A program made the position numbers and the translations under genes. DNA of 64,000 nucleotides from Sulfidibacterium sp964456625 (GTDB lineage Bacteria > Bacteroidota > Bacteroidia > Bacteroidales > F082). Numbering within the stretch: the stretch's first letter is position 1; every line of letters starts with the position of its first letter. The stretch spans positions 48,406-112,405 of the forward strand of contig CAYWBO010000001.1 in NCBI GenBank assembly GCA_964456625.1. Direction: 5' to 3'. A model generated the notes under the pieces. The model was not told the DNA's origin. It saw nothing but the letters and a program-made list of their open reading frames with translations, and did no database searches. Shown one piece after another: positions 24,191 through 34,213 of this stretch.

Positions 24191-27084
24191 ATGAAAAAGC
24201 CTTTAAAAATACTCCTGATTGAAGATAGCCCAACAGACGCCATTCTGCTAAAAGAAGTGCTGAATGAACATTTCCCGGGTTTTTCGTTAAAAACGATTAC
24301 AACAGAAAACGAACTGATTGAAGAAATTCACAAGGACTACCACCTCATTATTTCTGACTTCTTTTTACCCACTTTCAACGGCATGAAGGCCCTGGAAGTC
24401 AGGAATCATGAAAACCCCGCATTGCCTTTAATCATCTGTACCAGTTCCATGGATGAAAATACTGCTGTGGAATGCATGAAAGCCGGCGCTAACGATTATG
24501 TTCTGAAAGCCGACATCAAAAGAATGGGAAGAGTAATTAACCATGTGCTGGAAAACAAACAGATTGAAAATGAAAAGAAAAAGATCGAACAGGTCCAGTC
24601 GGTACTTTTTGAAATAGCAGAAGCTACCCTTTTTTCCAATGACTTAAAAAAATCTCTGGGGCAGGTTCATACTTCCATTGGAAAGTTAATGAATGTAAGC
24701 AACTTTTATGTGGCGCTTTACCGTAAGGAAACCGACACTTTTGATTTTCCATACTTCAAAGATGCTCACGATAAACCAAAGCGTTTTACCAATCTCGACA
24801 GGGGACGTGGCGTTACCGGATATGTCTGGCGCTCCGGAAAGCCGCTCTTTGCCACTGAAGAGGTGCAACAGGAATTGGTAAAGAAAGGTGAAATTGATAT
24901 TATCGGACACCCTGCACCAATCTGGATCGGCGTTCCTTTAAAAACTGAAAACGGCGTGATCGGTGTGATGGCCGTGCAGAATTATGAAGATGCCGGCGCA
25001 CTGAAAAAAGAGGATTTGCAGTTACTGAGTCATATTTCAACCCAGCTAGCCAACGCCATCGAAAGAAAGGAGCTTTCCGATCGGCTCAAAGAAAATGAAG
25101 AAAAATTCAGAAAGGCATTTGAGACTACTCCCGATGCGCTCTCCATCGTAGACAATGAAACCGGCAATTTCATCGAAGTNNNNNNNNNNNNNNNNNNNNN
25201 NNNNNNNNNNNNNNNNNNNNNNNNNNNNNNNNNNNNNNNNNNNNNNNNNNNNNNNNNNNNNNNNNNNNNNNNNNNNNNNCGGCGCTGGAATTTTTTAATC
25301 TCAACGAAGAGCATTGTATCGGCATGTCTGATATAGAACTTGCAGGACAAAACGAAAAATTGAATCATGTCTTCATGGAATGTGCCAGATCGGATAATGA
25401 AACCTGGAAAAAAGGGGAGCTGACACGCGTGAATGAGTTTGTTCACCTGCCGGATGGAAACATTAAGGTTTTTGATATCATCAAAGTTCCTTTATTCGAT
25501 GAAAAAGGTTTCCGAAAAAGCATTCTCGTTTACGGTCGCGATATCACCCATCAAAAAGAAATGGAAAGCTCGTTGATAGACAGGGAGAAGAACTACAGAA
25601 TCCTGTTTGAGAACTCTCCACTTGCCATTTTTACTGCAAAACCTGACGGAACGATTCTGGAAGCCAACAACGAACTCCTCAAAGTGCTGGGCTCGCCGTC
25701 TCTGGGAGAGACAAAGAAAATCAATATCCTCGAATTTGAGCCACTCATAGAAAACGGATATAGTAAAAAATTCCTAAAATCAGCCAAGACCGGTGAAATT
25801 GTAAAAGTCGAACTCGAGTATACTTCAAAGTGGGGAGTCACCAAATGGCTTTCAAGCCAGATCGTACCTCTGAGAAATGAAGATGGGAAGATCGGGAAAA
25901 TATATACCGTTATCGAGGATATCACCGAACAGAAAAATGCTGAGATGGACCTAATCCAGGCAAAAGAGAAAGCGGAAGAAAGTGATCATCTGAAGTCGGA
26001 ATTTCTCGCTAATCTGTCTCATGAAATCCGGACGCCGATGAACGGGATTATCGGCTTTTCAAGTCTGCTGGAGGAAGGAAAATTAAGTACGACCGCCAAC
26101 AAGAATTATATCAAGATCATTATCAACAGTGCACAGCAACTCTTGCGAATTATTGATGATATTCTGGAGATATCCAAACTCGAAACACATCAGGTTAAAT
26201 TACGGCCGAAGACAGTGGACATTAATGACTTACTGCAGGGTGTTTTTGCTGTTTTTGATATGAAAGCCAAGGAGAAAAAACTTTCCCTTTATCTCGATAA
26301 GCCGCTTGACGGTGAAGATTCAGAAGTAATTGTAGATGATATTAAGCTGCATAAGATCTTCGACAATCTTCTTGAGAATGCATTGAAATTTACCCACGAA
26401 GGATTTATCAAAATAGGTTATGCTCTCAAGGGAAAGAACCTGGAGTTTTATGTGAAAGATACAGGGATCGGTATCAGTCCCTCAAACCAGGAGCTGATCT
26501 TTGAAAGATTCTCGCAGGAAGAGAAGGAACTCTCACGTAAAGTAGGGGGACTGGGACTGGGACTTTCCATTGCAAAGGCCAATGCCGAACTGCTGGGCGG
26601 CACCATCCGCGTGGAATCAGATAAAGGGAAAGGTGCTACTTTCTTTGTCAGTATTCCTTATGAGCCGGCGCATCCGGAAAAAATAATCGAACATAAAAAG
26701 AAAAAAAACGGTGCAAGCACAAAAACGGTCCTGGTGGTTGAAGATGAAGAAATCAACTATCAATACATTGAATTTCTATTAAAACACATGGAAAAGCCCA
26801 AATTCCAGATCATACATGCCATTGACGGGATACAGGCAGTTGATTTTTGCCGTTCCAACCAGGAGATTGATATGATTCTGATGGATGTGAAGATTCCAGG
26901 GATCAATGGTCTGGATGCCACCCGGCAGATCAAAAGAATGAATCAGAAACTCCCGGTCATCGCACAAACGGCCTATGCAACACCGGATGACAGGACAAAA
27001 GCCATAGAAGCAGGATGCGATGATTTTATCAGCAAACCGTTCGAGAAAAATGAGTTTTACGAACTCTTAAAAAAATATGTTTAA
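24191..27084 (+). CDS. hybrid sensor histidine kinase/response regulator, interrupted by assembly gap
   Basis: One gene split by 100 N at 25180-25279; the reading frame differs across the placeholder, so the real gap length is 2 mod 3. Domains in order: receiver (IISDFFLPTFNG, about residues 1-125), GAF (about 140-300), PAS (cut by the gap, resuming ALEFFNLNEEH at 25282), a second PAS (ENSPLAIFTAKPDG), HisKA with SHEIRTPMNG, HATPase (ENALKF, DTGIGI, GLGLGLSIAK) and a C-terminal receiver with LMDVKIPG and KPF. No signal peptide or membrane segment, so it is cytoplasmic. It sits between hypD and hypE on the same strand and may sense or control hydrogenase status; the ligand is not evident. Confidence 0.88.
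25180..25279. other. assembly gap (100 N) inside the kinase gene
   Basis: The left flank ends in a PAS domain (NETGNFIE) and the right flank resumes the same domain (ALEFFNLNEE). By comparison with PAS domains only a short piece may be missing, so 100 is probably a placeholder. Confidence 0.95.
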
Positions 27085-27161
27085 GTAAACCGGTTTCGCT
27101 GTTTGAATTTAAATCAAATGCACAGCCAAGCGGAAAAAAGCAAAAAATAAAAAGAAGGTTG

Positions 27162-28178
27162 ATGAGTAAAGAAAAGGTCCTCTTAGGTCATGGAAGCGGC
27201 GGGCGTATGAGTCATGATTTGATTGATGGTTTGTTTGCCCGCTATTTTGATAATGAAATTTTAAGACAACAGTCTGATTCGGCAGTCCTGGAGCCAGGAT
27301 CAAGACATCTTGCATTTACTACCGATTCTTTCGTGGTGGATCCGATTTTTTTTCCTGGCGGGAATATCGGAAAACTTGCCATTGCAGGCACGGTGAACGA
27401 CCTGGCTGTTTCGGGTGCCGTGCCGAAATATATAAGTGCAGGTTTTGTCATTGAAGAAGGTTTTCCTATGGAAGACCTCGAAGCCATTGTCAGTACCATG
27501 GCAGAGGAAGCTTCAAAAGCAGGCGTCAAGATCGTCACAGGAGATACCAAAGTCGTTGACAAAGGAAAATGCGATAAAGTTTTTATCAATACCAGCGGCA
27601 TAGGGTTACTCCATGAGAATTTTGTTCCCATCGGCTCCGGAGCCAATATCAGGCCTGGCGATAAGCTCATTATCAACGGTGAGGTGGGAGCCCACGGAAT
27701 GGCCATCATGGCTGCGCGCAACGAACTGAACATTTCAGCAACGATCCAGTCGGATTGTGCCTGTCTGAATGGGTTGATCCGTAACGTGCTGGATGCCGGA
27801 ATCAAGGTTAAATTCATGCGTGATGCCACTCGGGGAGGACTGGGCACGGTGGCCGCAGAACTGGTTAGAGGAAAAGAAATCGGACTTCAGATTGATGAAG
27901 ATCAGTTATTTATTGGAGAAGGGGTTCGCGGCATGTGTGAATTACTCGGTTTCGACCCCCTTTATGTTGCCAACGAAGGCAAAATCCTGATGGTCGTCGA
28001 TGGTGGCGACGCAGAAAAGGCTCTGTCCATAATGCATGAACACCCTCTGGGCAAAGAGGCTTCTATCATTGGAGAAATAAACGATTCCCATAAAGGGAAA
28101 GCCTGGCTGAATACAGTCGTGGGAGGGAAAAGGATTATCGAGATGCTCTCAGGACAACAACTGCCCAGGATCTGTTAA
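27162..28178 (+). CDS. hypE: hydrogenase maturation dehydratase HypE
   Basis: A 338-residue PurM-like ATPase that dehydrates the carbamoyl group on its C-terminal cysteine to a thiocyanate. The start is placed at ATG 27162 (MSKEKVLLGHGSGG) in preference to the adjacent TTG 27159. GHGSGGRMSHDLI, TTDSFVVDPIFFPGG, GTVNDLAVSGA and MRDATRGGLG are family motifs, and the protein ends in the required PRIC. It follows the sensor kinase by 77 bp and its stop overlaps the convergent zinc-ribbon gene by 4 bp. Confidence 0.97.
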   Translation: MSKEKVLLGHGSGGRMSHDLIDGLFARYFDNEILRQQSDSAVLEPGSRHLAFTTDSFVVDPIFFPGGNIGKLAIAGTVNDLAVSGAVPKYISAGFVIEEGFPMEDLEAIVSTMAEEASKAGVKIVTGDTKVVDKGKCDKVFINTSGIGLLHENFVPIGSGANIRPGDKLIINGEVGAHGMAIMAARNELNISATIQSDCACLNGLIRNVLDAGIKVKFMRDATRGGLGTVAAELVRGKEIGLQIDEDQLFIGEGVRGMCELLGFDPLYVANEGKILMVVDGGDAEKALSIMHEHPLGKEASIIGEINDSHKGKAWLNTVVGGKRIIEMLSGQQLPRIC

Positions 28179-28576
28179 TCACCATATTGCTCATAGAATT
28201 TGTGAAGCTCTATCGAGAGATCCTCAAAAGCGATATAGTGATTCGGGCATCCGTTTCTGGAACAGAGACTAACGCGTCCACCGGTATTCATCATGAGGGA
28301 AACCATGGGCGCATCGCATAACTTACATTCTTCTTTTACAAGCAATTCCTTATTGCAATGAGGGCAGGTAAACTCAACAATTTCACCCTTCTTGATATCG
28401 ACATCCGAAATGTTTTCGTAACATTCATATACGGCACAAAGATGAATGGTTCCCCGCTCAAATTCCGTCAGGATATTCAGCTTGATACTGGGATGTCCCT
28501 GGATCAGGACGTCCTCATCAAGAAGTGATTTCATGCAATAAGGGCATTTCACCGCTAATGAAATCTGTTTTTTCAT
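28175..28576 (-). CDS. uncharacterised cysteine-rich (zinc ribbon-like) protein
   Basis: A 133-residue soluble protein I cannot name. It has five cysteine pairs: CPYC (11, 14), C47/C52, CPHC (71, 74), CKLC (84, 87) and CSRNGC (near 104-109), which suggests two or more zinc ribbons or a redox-sensitive metal site. The first and third pairs look like rubredoxin-like knuckles (KCPYCMK, TCPHCNK). It converges on hypE and overlaps its stop by 4 bp, so it closes the hydrogenase island, but co-function is only an inference from position. Confidence 0.7.
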   Translation of the reverse strand: MKKQISLAVKCPYCMKSLLDEDVLIQGHPSIKLNILTEFERGTIHLCAVYECYENISDVDIKKGEIVEFTCPHCNKELLVKEECKLCDAPMVSLMMNTGGRVSLCSRNGCPNHYIAFEDLSIELHKFYEQYGD

Positions 28577-28730
28577 ATGGTTTGTCTTTTAGGTTTTGAG
28601 CTACTAAGATACAAAATTTAAAACCCGAAAGAAAGCCCCATTGCTAATTAGAGTCATTTTAAGTTGAATGAGTTTTCATGCAATGTTCCACAACAGGAAG
28701 ATACAATTATCCGGAAAAAAACCGATGAAG

Positions 28731-30734
28731 TTAATTGTGAAATCTCCATGAAACGCCAAAAAACACACCGGGCGCCACATCGGGATAGTGCGGTGAACTG
28801 TAATAGTTATAGATGCCTGTCAGTCCTCGTAAATTGGTCTCTTTGAAAAATAAGCGGAAGGTCTTCACCTTTAAAGTGGCATAAGCGCTTACCATCAGAT
28901 AGTCACCAACAGCAGTTTGATTTTGCACATAAAAAGTTCTCAACTCCGGCATATAGGCATCAGCATAATACTTTGTGAAGTATGAGAACTGAAGTCCCGT
29001 TTGCAATTTTCCATGATGGGTGAAGATCCAGCCCTTGAAATAGAGGTCCAGCATGCTTGTGAATGCCGGCAGATGGATAATATTGCCCATAGTAGTCGCT
29101 TGATACACTCCCCGGAAATTAATGCCAAAACTTCTGATCGGGATGGTTCCGTCACCGAAAATCTGCAAAACCGTTCCTGTTTGTAGATTTTGTACCGGAG
29201 CCACGGAATCATTAAAATAAGTGTAATTATTCAGTGTCTGGATGCGTGCCCCCACATTTACAGTTTTATAAAGGTATTCGCCTTCAAGAATTAAGAAACG
29301 TTCCTTTTTCAGTGACTGGCTCCAGTTAAACCGATTGGAATGATAATGAGAAAAATACCAAGCCGGCATCCGGTTCATGATCTTCAGACTTAACCGCAGT
29401 TTACCGATATTTTTTGTTTCGGAACCCAGATATTGCATTAACCCCCCGGTCAGTTCAAAATCACCGCTGTTGTATCCTCCAAAAGTAATCTGTCCATGCG
29501 CATTCAGATAACTGCGCTTGAAAAGCCATAATGAAACGTTCCCAAAAGTTGTGGTTTCATTGTAACTGACAATCTCGGGCAGATAATCAGGTTTTAGCTT
29601 GGTATCACCCACATAAATTACGGAAGGTAATATTGCATATGACGACAAGGTCATTTGTTTCTGCTCAATCTGATCGAAATGAATGCCAAACGAAAGACGA
29701 AAAACCTGGCTTAACTTACTTTCATTATAACCTACACTTGACCATTTAAAAGTATTTCTATAATCTACTTGATAAATCGAATCGTAAGAGCCCGAAGTGA
29801 AATTGTAAACAGAAGGAAAAGACTCATAAAATAAGCTATCTGCTACACCATCTGTGTAAACTAAATAATTCTTTTGATACTGAAAGGCGTAGGAAATACT
29901 TCCTGCATCAAACATCCTTCTGGTTTTTTTTGTCTTATTAGTATCAGGCGGAGACAAATTGAAATACTGTTCTATATAAAATCCGTTGGTTTTTATTCTG
30001 TTTTCCGCATTAGACAACCAAACCGGGATCACGGAAGGATCGGTTTCCTGGTGTAACTGAAAAACACTGTCGTAACGTAAACCTCCGTTTTCCTGAAATT
30101 TATCCTGATTATACAAGTAATTGGCAATAACGCCGTATCTGTGATTCTTTGTATAATACTGTCCGGTCAGGTATAAGTTGTTATCCTTTGAAAAACTTCG
30201 GCTGTAAGCACCCGGAGAACTGACGATATACAAACGCATCCCCAAAGTAAGGCCTCGAGCCACCATGCGGTTAAAAGCCACCCCCAGGTTTTGTTGTCGC
30301 TTGGGCCCCATAACGTAATGCAGCCCGGTATAAGGTTGTAGGAGTTTATAATACTCAACCTCATTATTCGAATACAAAATAGATTCCAGCGATTGCGGCA
30401 TAAAAATATAGCCCGCAGTCAAATCAGGAGAAAAGACCCGGTTGTAAGCAGGAAGACCAATATTATCAAGCGTTCCATACATCTTATTCCCGTTTACGAT
30501 CGGATCATATTGATGAAAATAGGTAACGCTGGTATCGATGGAATGCAGGCTGTTTATCTTCAAGCTGTCAATGGTTGCATGGAAATAATATACCGCAATG
30601 CTGTCCTTTTTTGCCTGGGTGGAATCCACTTTTACGGTTTTTTCCTGTCCCATAACAGGATACGAAATCCAAAATAGCAGCAAAATAATGCCGGTCCTGA
30701 AAAATTTATGGGAAAACTGCGCCAAAATTTTCAA
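28731..30734 (-). CDS. putative porin (Porin_10 type outer-membrane barrel)
   Basis: A 667-residue exported protein with a signal peptide (residues about 1-29, ending VMGQ) and a long run of amphipathic beta strands. The early segment with paired Asp/Tyr motifs (LDNIGLPAYNRVF, YIFMPQSLESILYSN, PYTGLHYVMGPKRQQNLGVAFN) is typical of the Bacteroidota putative porin family PF14121, and the barrel ends WRFHN. It would sit in the outer membrane; cargo unknown. CAAATTTA at 30750-30757 gives a minus-strand TAAATTTG -7 box close to the start. It is flanked by the zinc-ribbon gene and the molybdenum cofactor operon. Confidence 0.85.
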   Translation of the reverse strand: MKILAQFSHKFFRTGIILLLFWISYPVMGQEKTVKVDSTQAKKDSIAVYYFHATIDSLKINSLHSIDTSVTYFHQYDPIVNGNKMYGTLDNIGLPAYNRVFSPDLTAGYIFMPQSLESILYSNNEVEYYKLLQPYTGLHYVMGPKRQQNLGVAFNRMVARGLTLGMRLYIVSSPGAYSRSFSKDNNLYLTGQYYTKNHRYGVIANYLYNQDKFQENGGLRYDSVFQLHQETDPSVIPVWLSNAENRIKTNGFYIEQYFNLSPPDTNKTKKTRRMFDAGSISYAFQYQKNYLVYTDGVADSLFYESFPSVYNFTSGSYDSIYQVDYRNTFKWSSVGYNESKLSQVFRLSFGIHFDQIEQKQMTLSSYAILPSVIYVGDTKLKPDYLPEIVSYNETTTFGNVSLWLFKRSYLNAHGQITFGGYNSGDFELTGGLMQYLGSETKNIGKLRLSLKIMNRMPAWYFSHYHSNRFNWSQSLKKERFLILEGEYLYKTVNVGARIQTLNNYTYFNDSVAPVQNLQTGTVLQIFGDGTIPIRSFGINFRGVYQATTMGNIIHLPAFTSMLDLYFKGWIFTHHGKLQTGLQFSYFTKYYADAYMPELRTFYVQNQTAVGDYLMVSAYATLKVKTFRLFFKETNLRGLTGIYNYYSSPHYPDVAPGVFFGVSWRFHN

Positions 30735-30819
30735 TTAGTTTACAGAGGCCAAATTTAGAGAATTAAACTGAATGGCACCCGATTTCCGGTCAAAGAAAAA
30801 TAAGAAAAACCATCGGGCA

Positions 30820-31752
30820 TCAGTGGAGATCCAGACCGTTCATCATGTAAAGTGAATGTTCCAGTGTAGGCATGATCTCATCCAGATATTCATTGACAGC
30901 TTTTACACTCCCAGGAAGGGTGTAAATAAGTGTCTGGCTTAGTGTTCCGGCAACAGCACGACTGATGAGGGCATTGGGTTTCTTCATGCCGTACTTCACC
31001 CGGATAAGCTCCATAATTCCCGTTATTTCCTTGTCGAGCATGGGTTTGACCACGTCCGGGGTGATGTCTCTCGGACCGATCCCGGTGCCACCCGTGGTAA
31101 AAATAATATCTGCTTTTTGAGAAACGGCGTCCAAGACAGATTGCTTCAGAAGTTCAGCATCATCCGGAATGATCTGATTTTGAAATTCAAAATGACGGTT
31201 CTTTGAAAGCAGGAACTCCTCCGTTTTCTTTTGGATGGCAGGGCCGCTCAGGTCTTCATAAATGCCTTGGCTGGCACGGTCGCTCAAAGTGATGACATGC
31301 ACTTTCAGTATTCTGGGATGATACTCGAAATTCATGCCGGCGGTCACAACACCGCCTTTCAGGACTTTTACAAAAATACCTTCTTTCGGCATCACACAAT
31401 TTCCCACTTCCCTGAAGATAGCACAGTTATCACCGTGGCACTTCTTTCCAATTTGGGTAACCATCAGCTCGATACTGTCAGAGACAAATTTGTCCAGTGG
31501 CGCTGTTTTATAAAGTTCCAGGCCCCGTGTTGAAATATTTTCAGCAAACTCACCAAATCGGATCTCACGGTTGGCTTCTTTGGAGAATTTCCGAATGCTT
31601 TCCTCTCCCAAAAGGCTTACCTGCCTGTGCCAGCTTCCGGAATGCGCATCGCCGGGGATGCCGATTTCCGTCAGATTGACCTTTTCTACCGGCGTTTTGA
31701 TAGTTCCTTTTTTTTCTGAGATATTTACGGATGTAACTTCAAAAGTTTTCAT
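30820..31752 (-). CDS. MOSC domain fused to MogA/MoaB-type molybdopterin adenylyltransferase
   Basis: A 310-residue two-domain protein. Residues about 1-145 are a MOSC domain (GIPGDAHSGSWHRQVSLL, FGEFAENI, and GKKCHGDNCAIF with candidate sulfur-carrying Cys). Residues about 148-310 are a MogA-like domain (VITLSDRASQGIYEDLSGP, TTGGTGIGPRDITPD, TLPGSVKAVNEYL) that adenylylates molybdopterin before Mo insertion by MoeA. Such fusions occur in anaerobes. Last gene of the moeA-moaA-moaC operon, starting 9 bp after moaC. The MOSC half may pass sulfur to the cofactor or bind it; this is inferred from the family. Confidence 0.9.
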   Translation of the reverse strand: MKTFEVTSVNISEKKGTIKTPVEKVNLTEIGIPGDAHSGSWHRQVSLLGEESIRKFSKEANREIRFGEFAENISTRGLELYKTAPLDKFVSDSIELMVTQIGKKCHGDNCAIFREVGNCVMPKEGIFVKVLKGGVVTAGMNFEYHPRILKVHVITLSDRASQGIYEDLSGPAIQKKTEEFLLSKNRHFEFQNQIIPDDAELLKQSVLDAVSQKADIIFTTGGTGIGPRDITPDVVKPMLDKEITGIMELIRVKYGMKKPNALISRAVAGTLSQTLIYTLPGSVKAVNEYLDEIMPTLEHSLYMMNGLDLH

Positions 31753-31761
31753 TATCGGTTA

Positions 31762-32205
31762 TTAAATTTTTGTCTTTTCAATCAAATGTATTTGTTCCAT
31801 CATCATCACTTTATCCACGGCTTTGCACATATCGTAAACGGTGAGTAACGCCACCTGTACGCCGGTAAGAGCCTCCATTTCAACCCCGGTCTGCCCGTTG
31901 CAGCGGGTGGTGCAGCTGACATGCACACCGTCTTCTTTCAACGTGGCTTTTACGGCTACTTTGGTAAGCGCCAACGGATGGCAAAGGGGGACCAGCTCAC
32001 TGGTTTTCTTCGCGGCCTGAATGCCTGCAATTTCAGAAACCGTGAGAACATCGCCCTTTTTGATCTGATTTTCACGGATCAGTAGAACCGTTTCCGGCTG
32101 CAGCCGGATAAAGCCTTCGGCCAAAGCTGTGCGTAATTGGATGGGTTTGTTTCCCACATCCACCATGTTGGCTTTGCCTTCTTTATCAATGTGTGTCAGT
32201 TCCAT
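31762..32205 (-). CDS. moaC: cyclic pyranopterin monophosphate synthase MoaC
   Basis: A 147-residue enzyme that completes conversion of the MoaA product to cyclic pyranopterin monophosphate. Family motifs are LTHIDKEGKANMVDVGNK at the start, KKTSELVPLCHPLALTKV and the GQTGVEMEALTGVQVALLTVYDMCKAVD block with the catalytic acidic and lysine residues. Slightly short of the typical 155-160 residues at the C-terminus. It lies 27 bp after moaA and 9 bp before the MOSC-MogA gene. Confidence 0.96.
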   Translation of the reverse strand: MELTHIDKEGKANMVDVGNKPIQLRTALAEGFIRLQPETVLLIRENQIKKGDVLTVSEIAGIQAAKKTSELVPLCHPLALTKVAVKATLKEDGVHVSCTTRCNGQTGVEMEALTGVQVALLTVYDMCKAVDKVMMMEQIHLIEKTKI

Positions 32206-32232
32206 AATTTTTAATTCAGTATATTTCTGTTT

Positions 32233-33033
32233 TTACCCACCGATCCCATAAAATTTTCCGGATCTGTTCTTTGTTCCGGCTTTGGGTTTCTCTTCCAGTG
32301 CTTTCGAAAAAGCTCCGTCAACGCCATATTCTTTTACTGCAAATGCCAGTTCGTTGAATAAGCAAGGCTTGATCTCACCATTGGCGGTCAACCGTAAGCG
32401 GTTGCAGTTTTTACAGTTTCCACCTTCGCCCCCTTCTACCTGAGAAAACTCTCCGGTTTCCAGGTTCATCTGGTGAATAAATCGTATCTGGAGTCCCTCT
32501 TTGACACAGAATTCAGCGACTTCCCGGGCATCTTGCTGATCGCTGTTTTTAAAGATCACACAGTTGATCTTGATAGGAGAGAGGGCTGCTTTTCTGGCAG
32601 CTTGAATTCCTTCAAAGACCTTCTCAATATCTCCGCCACGGGTAATCTGCGCATAACGCGAAGGAGAAAGCGTATCCAGGCTGATGTTAACACGATTCAA
32701 CCCGGCGTCTTTCAATGATTGCGCATAATTTGACAGTAAAATCCCGTTGGTAGTCATCGACAGATCCTGGATACCTTCGACAGCTGCGATCTCCCGGACC
32801 AGCTCTACAATATCCTTTCTGACGAGTGGTTCGCCGCCGGTCAATCGGACTTTTGTAATTCCCTTCTTAACGCCGTCCTGCACCACAGCAATAATTTCAT
32901 CATAAGACAAAATTTCCTCGCGGGGCATCAGCTCGACACCCTCTTCCGGCATGCAGTAGACACACCTCAGGTTACAACGGTCTGTAACGGAAATACGCAG
33001 ATAATCTATTTTCCTGTTATATCGGTCGTACAT
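32233..33033 (-). CDS. moaA: GTP 3',8-cyclase MoaA, compact form
   Basis: A 266-residue radical SAM enzyme; typical MoaA has about 330. The N-terminal cluster is CxxxCxxC at Cys20, Cys24, Cys27, TGGEP is at 65-69, and the C-terminal cluster that binds GTP is Cys207, Cys210 and Cys224 (CKNCNRLRL, PCLF). The C-terminus ends in the needed Gly-Gly (FYGIGG). The missing about 50 residues lie between IRFIHQMN (about 190) and GGNCKNC (about 205), where the usual IGFISP segment is absent. No frameshift is seen, so this looks like a natural short form. It overlaps moeA by 17 bp. Confidence 0.92.
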   Translation of the reverse strand: MYDRYNRKIDYLRISVTDRCNLRCVYCMPEEGVELMPREEILSYDEIIAVVQDGVKKGITKVRLTGGEPLVRKDIVELVREIAAVEGIQDLSMTTNGILLSNYAQSLKDAGLNRVNISLDTLSPSRYAQITRGGDIEKVFEGIQAARKAALSPIKINCVIFKNSDQQDAREVAEFCVKEGLQIRFIHQMNLETGEFSQVEGGEGGNCKNCNRLRLTANGEIKPCLFNELAFAVKEYGVDGAFSKALEEKPKAGTKNRSGKFYGIGG

Positions 33034-34192
33034 TGACTAATGTTCCTTTCTTAATTTCGTTGACTCCCAACGCTATTTCCATCAACCCATCGGCATAAGA
33101 CAAAGAGTTGATGTGGGCAGAACCGTGATACTCTATCATTTTGACATTTCCTTCCGGTGTGATCACAATGGGTTCATAAGCTTTCCGGTTGGCATTTTTT
33201 CTTTTAAAGTCTTCTTCCAGCGGAAGCTGCAAAGCAGGGGTGAAGGTCTCGTTTCCCATAATCTTCAGCAACAGCGGTTTGATCAGGGTTTCGAATTGTA
33301 CAAAGGAGGAAACGGGATTTCCCGGAACACCGACAAACCATTTATTTTCATGAGTTCCGAAAATCGTTCTCTTTCCCGGCTTGACCGAAACACCGTGAAA
33401 ATGAATATCAAAGCTCGACTTTTTCAATACTTCGGGGACAAAATCAAAATCCCCCACCGATACCGCGCCCGACATAATCAACACATCAGCGTTTGCTACC
33501 GCCTTTTGAAACAACGCCTCCGTATCTTCCATGGTGTCCCGGGCAATACCTAAATAAGTGATAGGCAGACCCAATTCCTTTACCTGGGCCACCAACTGAT
33601 AGCCGTTGGAATTCCTGATTTGTGAAGGCTGAGGTTTTGTTTCCGGCTCAACAAGCTCGTTACCTGTTGAAACCACAGCTACAACCGGCCGTTTATAAAC
33701 TTCAACTCTTGTGGCCCCGACCGATGCCAGCACAGGAATATGTTTTGCTTTTATTTGCGTACCTTTTTTCAGAACTATATCGCCGATTTTAACATCATCA
33801 CCCATGGGACAAACATTGGACTTTGTTTCTTCTCTGGTGAAAATGATTCTGTTGCCCGCCATTTGTTCGACATATTCAACCATGATAACCGTATCGGCAC
33901 CTTCCGGCAATGGGGCACCGGTCATAATTTTTGAACATTGGTTTTCACCTACGGTTTTTTCAGGCCAATGGCCAGCTGGTATTACTTCAATGACTTCCAG
34001 TTCATTCTTTAAATCAGTGCTGCGGCATGCATAACCGTCCATAGCCGATTTGTTAAAGGGTGGCATATCCACATCCGAAACAATATCGCTTGCCAGCACC
34101 CGATGGAGAGAATCCTCGAATTCCACAGTCTCCGTCCCCAGGATGTGTGCCTTTTCCAAAACCTGTTTTAATGCCTCTTCATAGGTGATCAT
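33017..34192 (-). CDS. moeA: molybdopterin molybdenumtransferase MoeA
   Basis: A 391-residue enzyme that inserts molybdate into adenylylated molybdopterin. Typical motifs are MPPFNKSAMDGYACR (about 41-55), AGHWPEKTVGENQCSKIMTGAPLPEGADTVI, VSTGNELVEP, MSGAVSVGDFDFVP and the substrate-binding GVPGNPVSSFVQFE. Four-domain layout and length match the family. It leads the operon moeA-moaA-moaC-(MOSC+MogA); no moaD, moaE, mobA or molybdoenzyme gene is in the window, so those lie elsewhere. A structured leader RNA lies 70 nt upstream of its start. Confidence 0.96.
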   Translation of the reverse strand: MITYEEALKQVLEKAHILGTETVEFEDSLHRVLASDIVSDVDMPPFNKSAMDGYACRSTDLKNELEVIEVIPAGHWPEKTVGENQCSKIMTGAPLPEGADTVIMVEYVEQMAGNRIIFTREETKSNVCPMGDDVKIGDIVLKKGTQIKAKHIPVLASVGATRVEVYKRPVVAVVSTGNELVEPETKPQPSQIRNSNGYQLVAQVKELGLPITYLGIARDTMEDTEALFQKAVANADVLIMSGAVSVGDFDFVPEVLKKSSFDIHFHGVSVKPGKRTIFGTHENKWFVGVPGNPVSSFVQFETLIKPLLLKIMGNETFTPALQLPLEEDFKRKNANRKAYEPIVITPEGNVKMIEYHGSAHINSLSYADGLMEIALGVNEIKKGTLVNVRPI

Positions 34193-34213
34193 GATGCCTT
34201 AATTTTTCATTTA

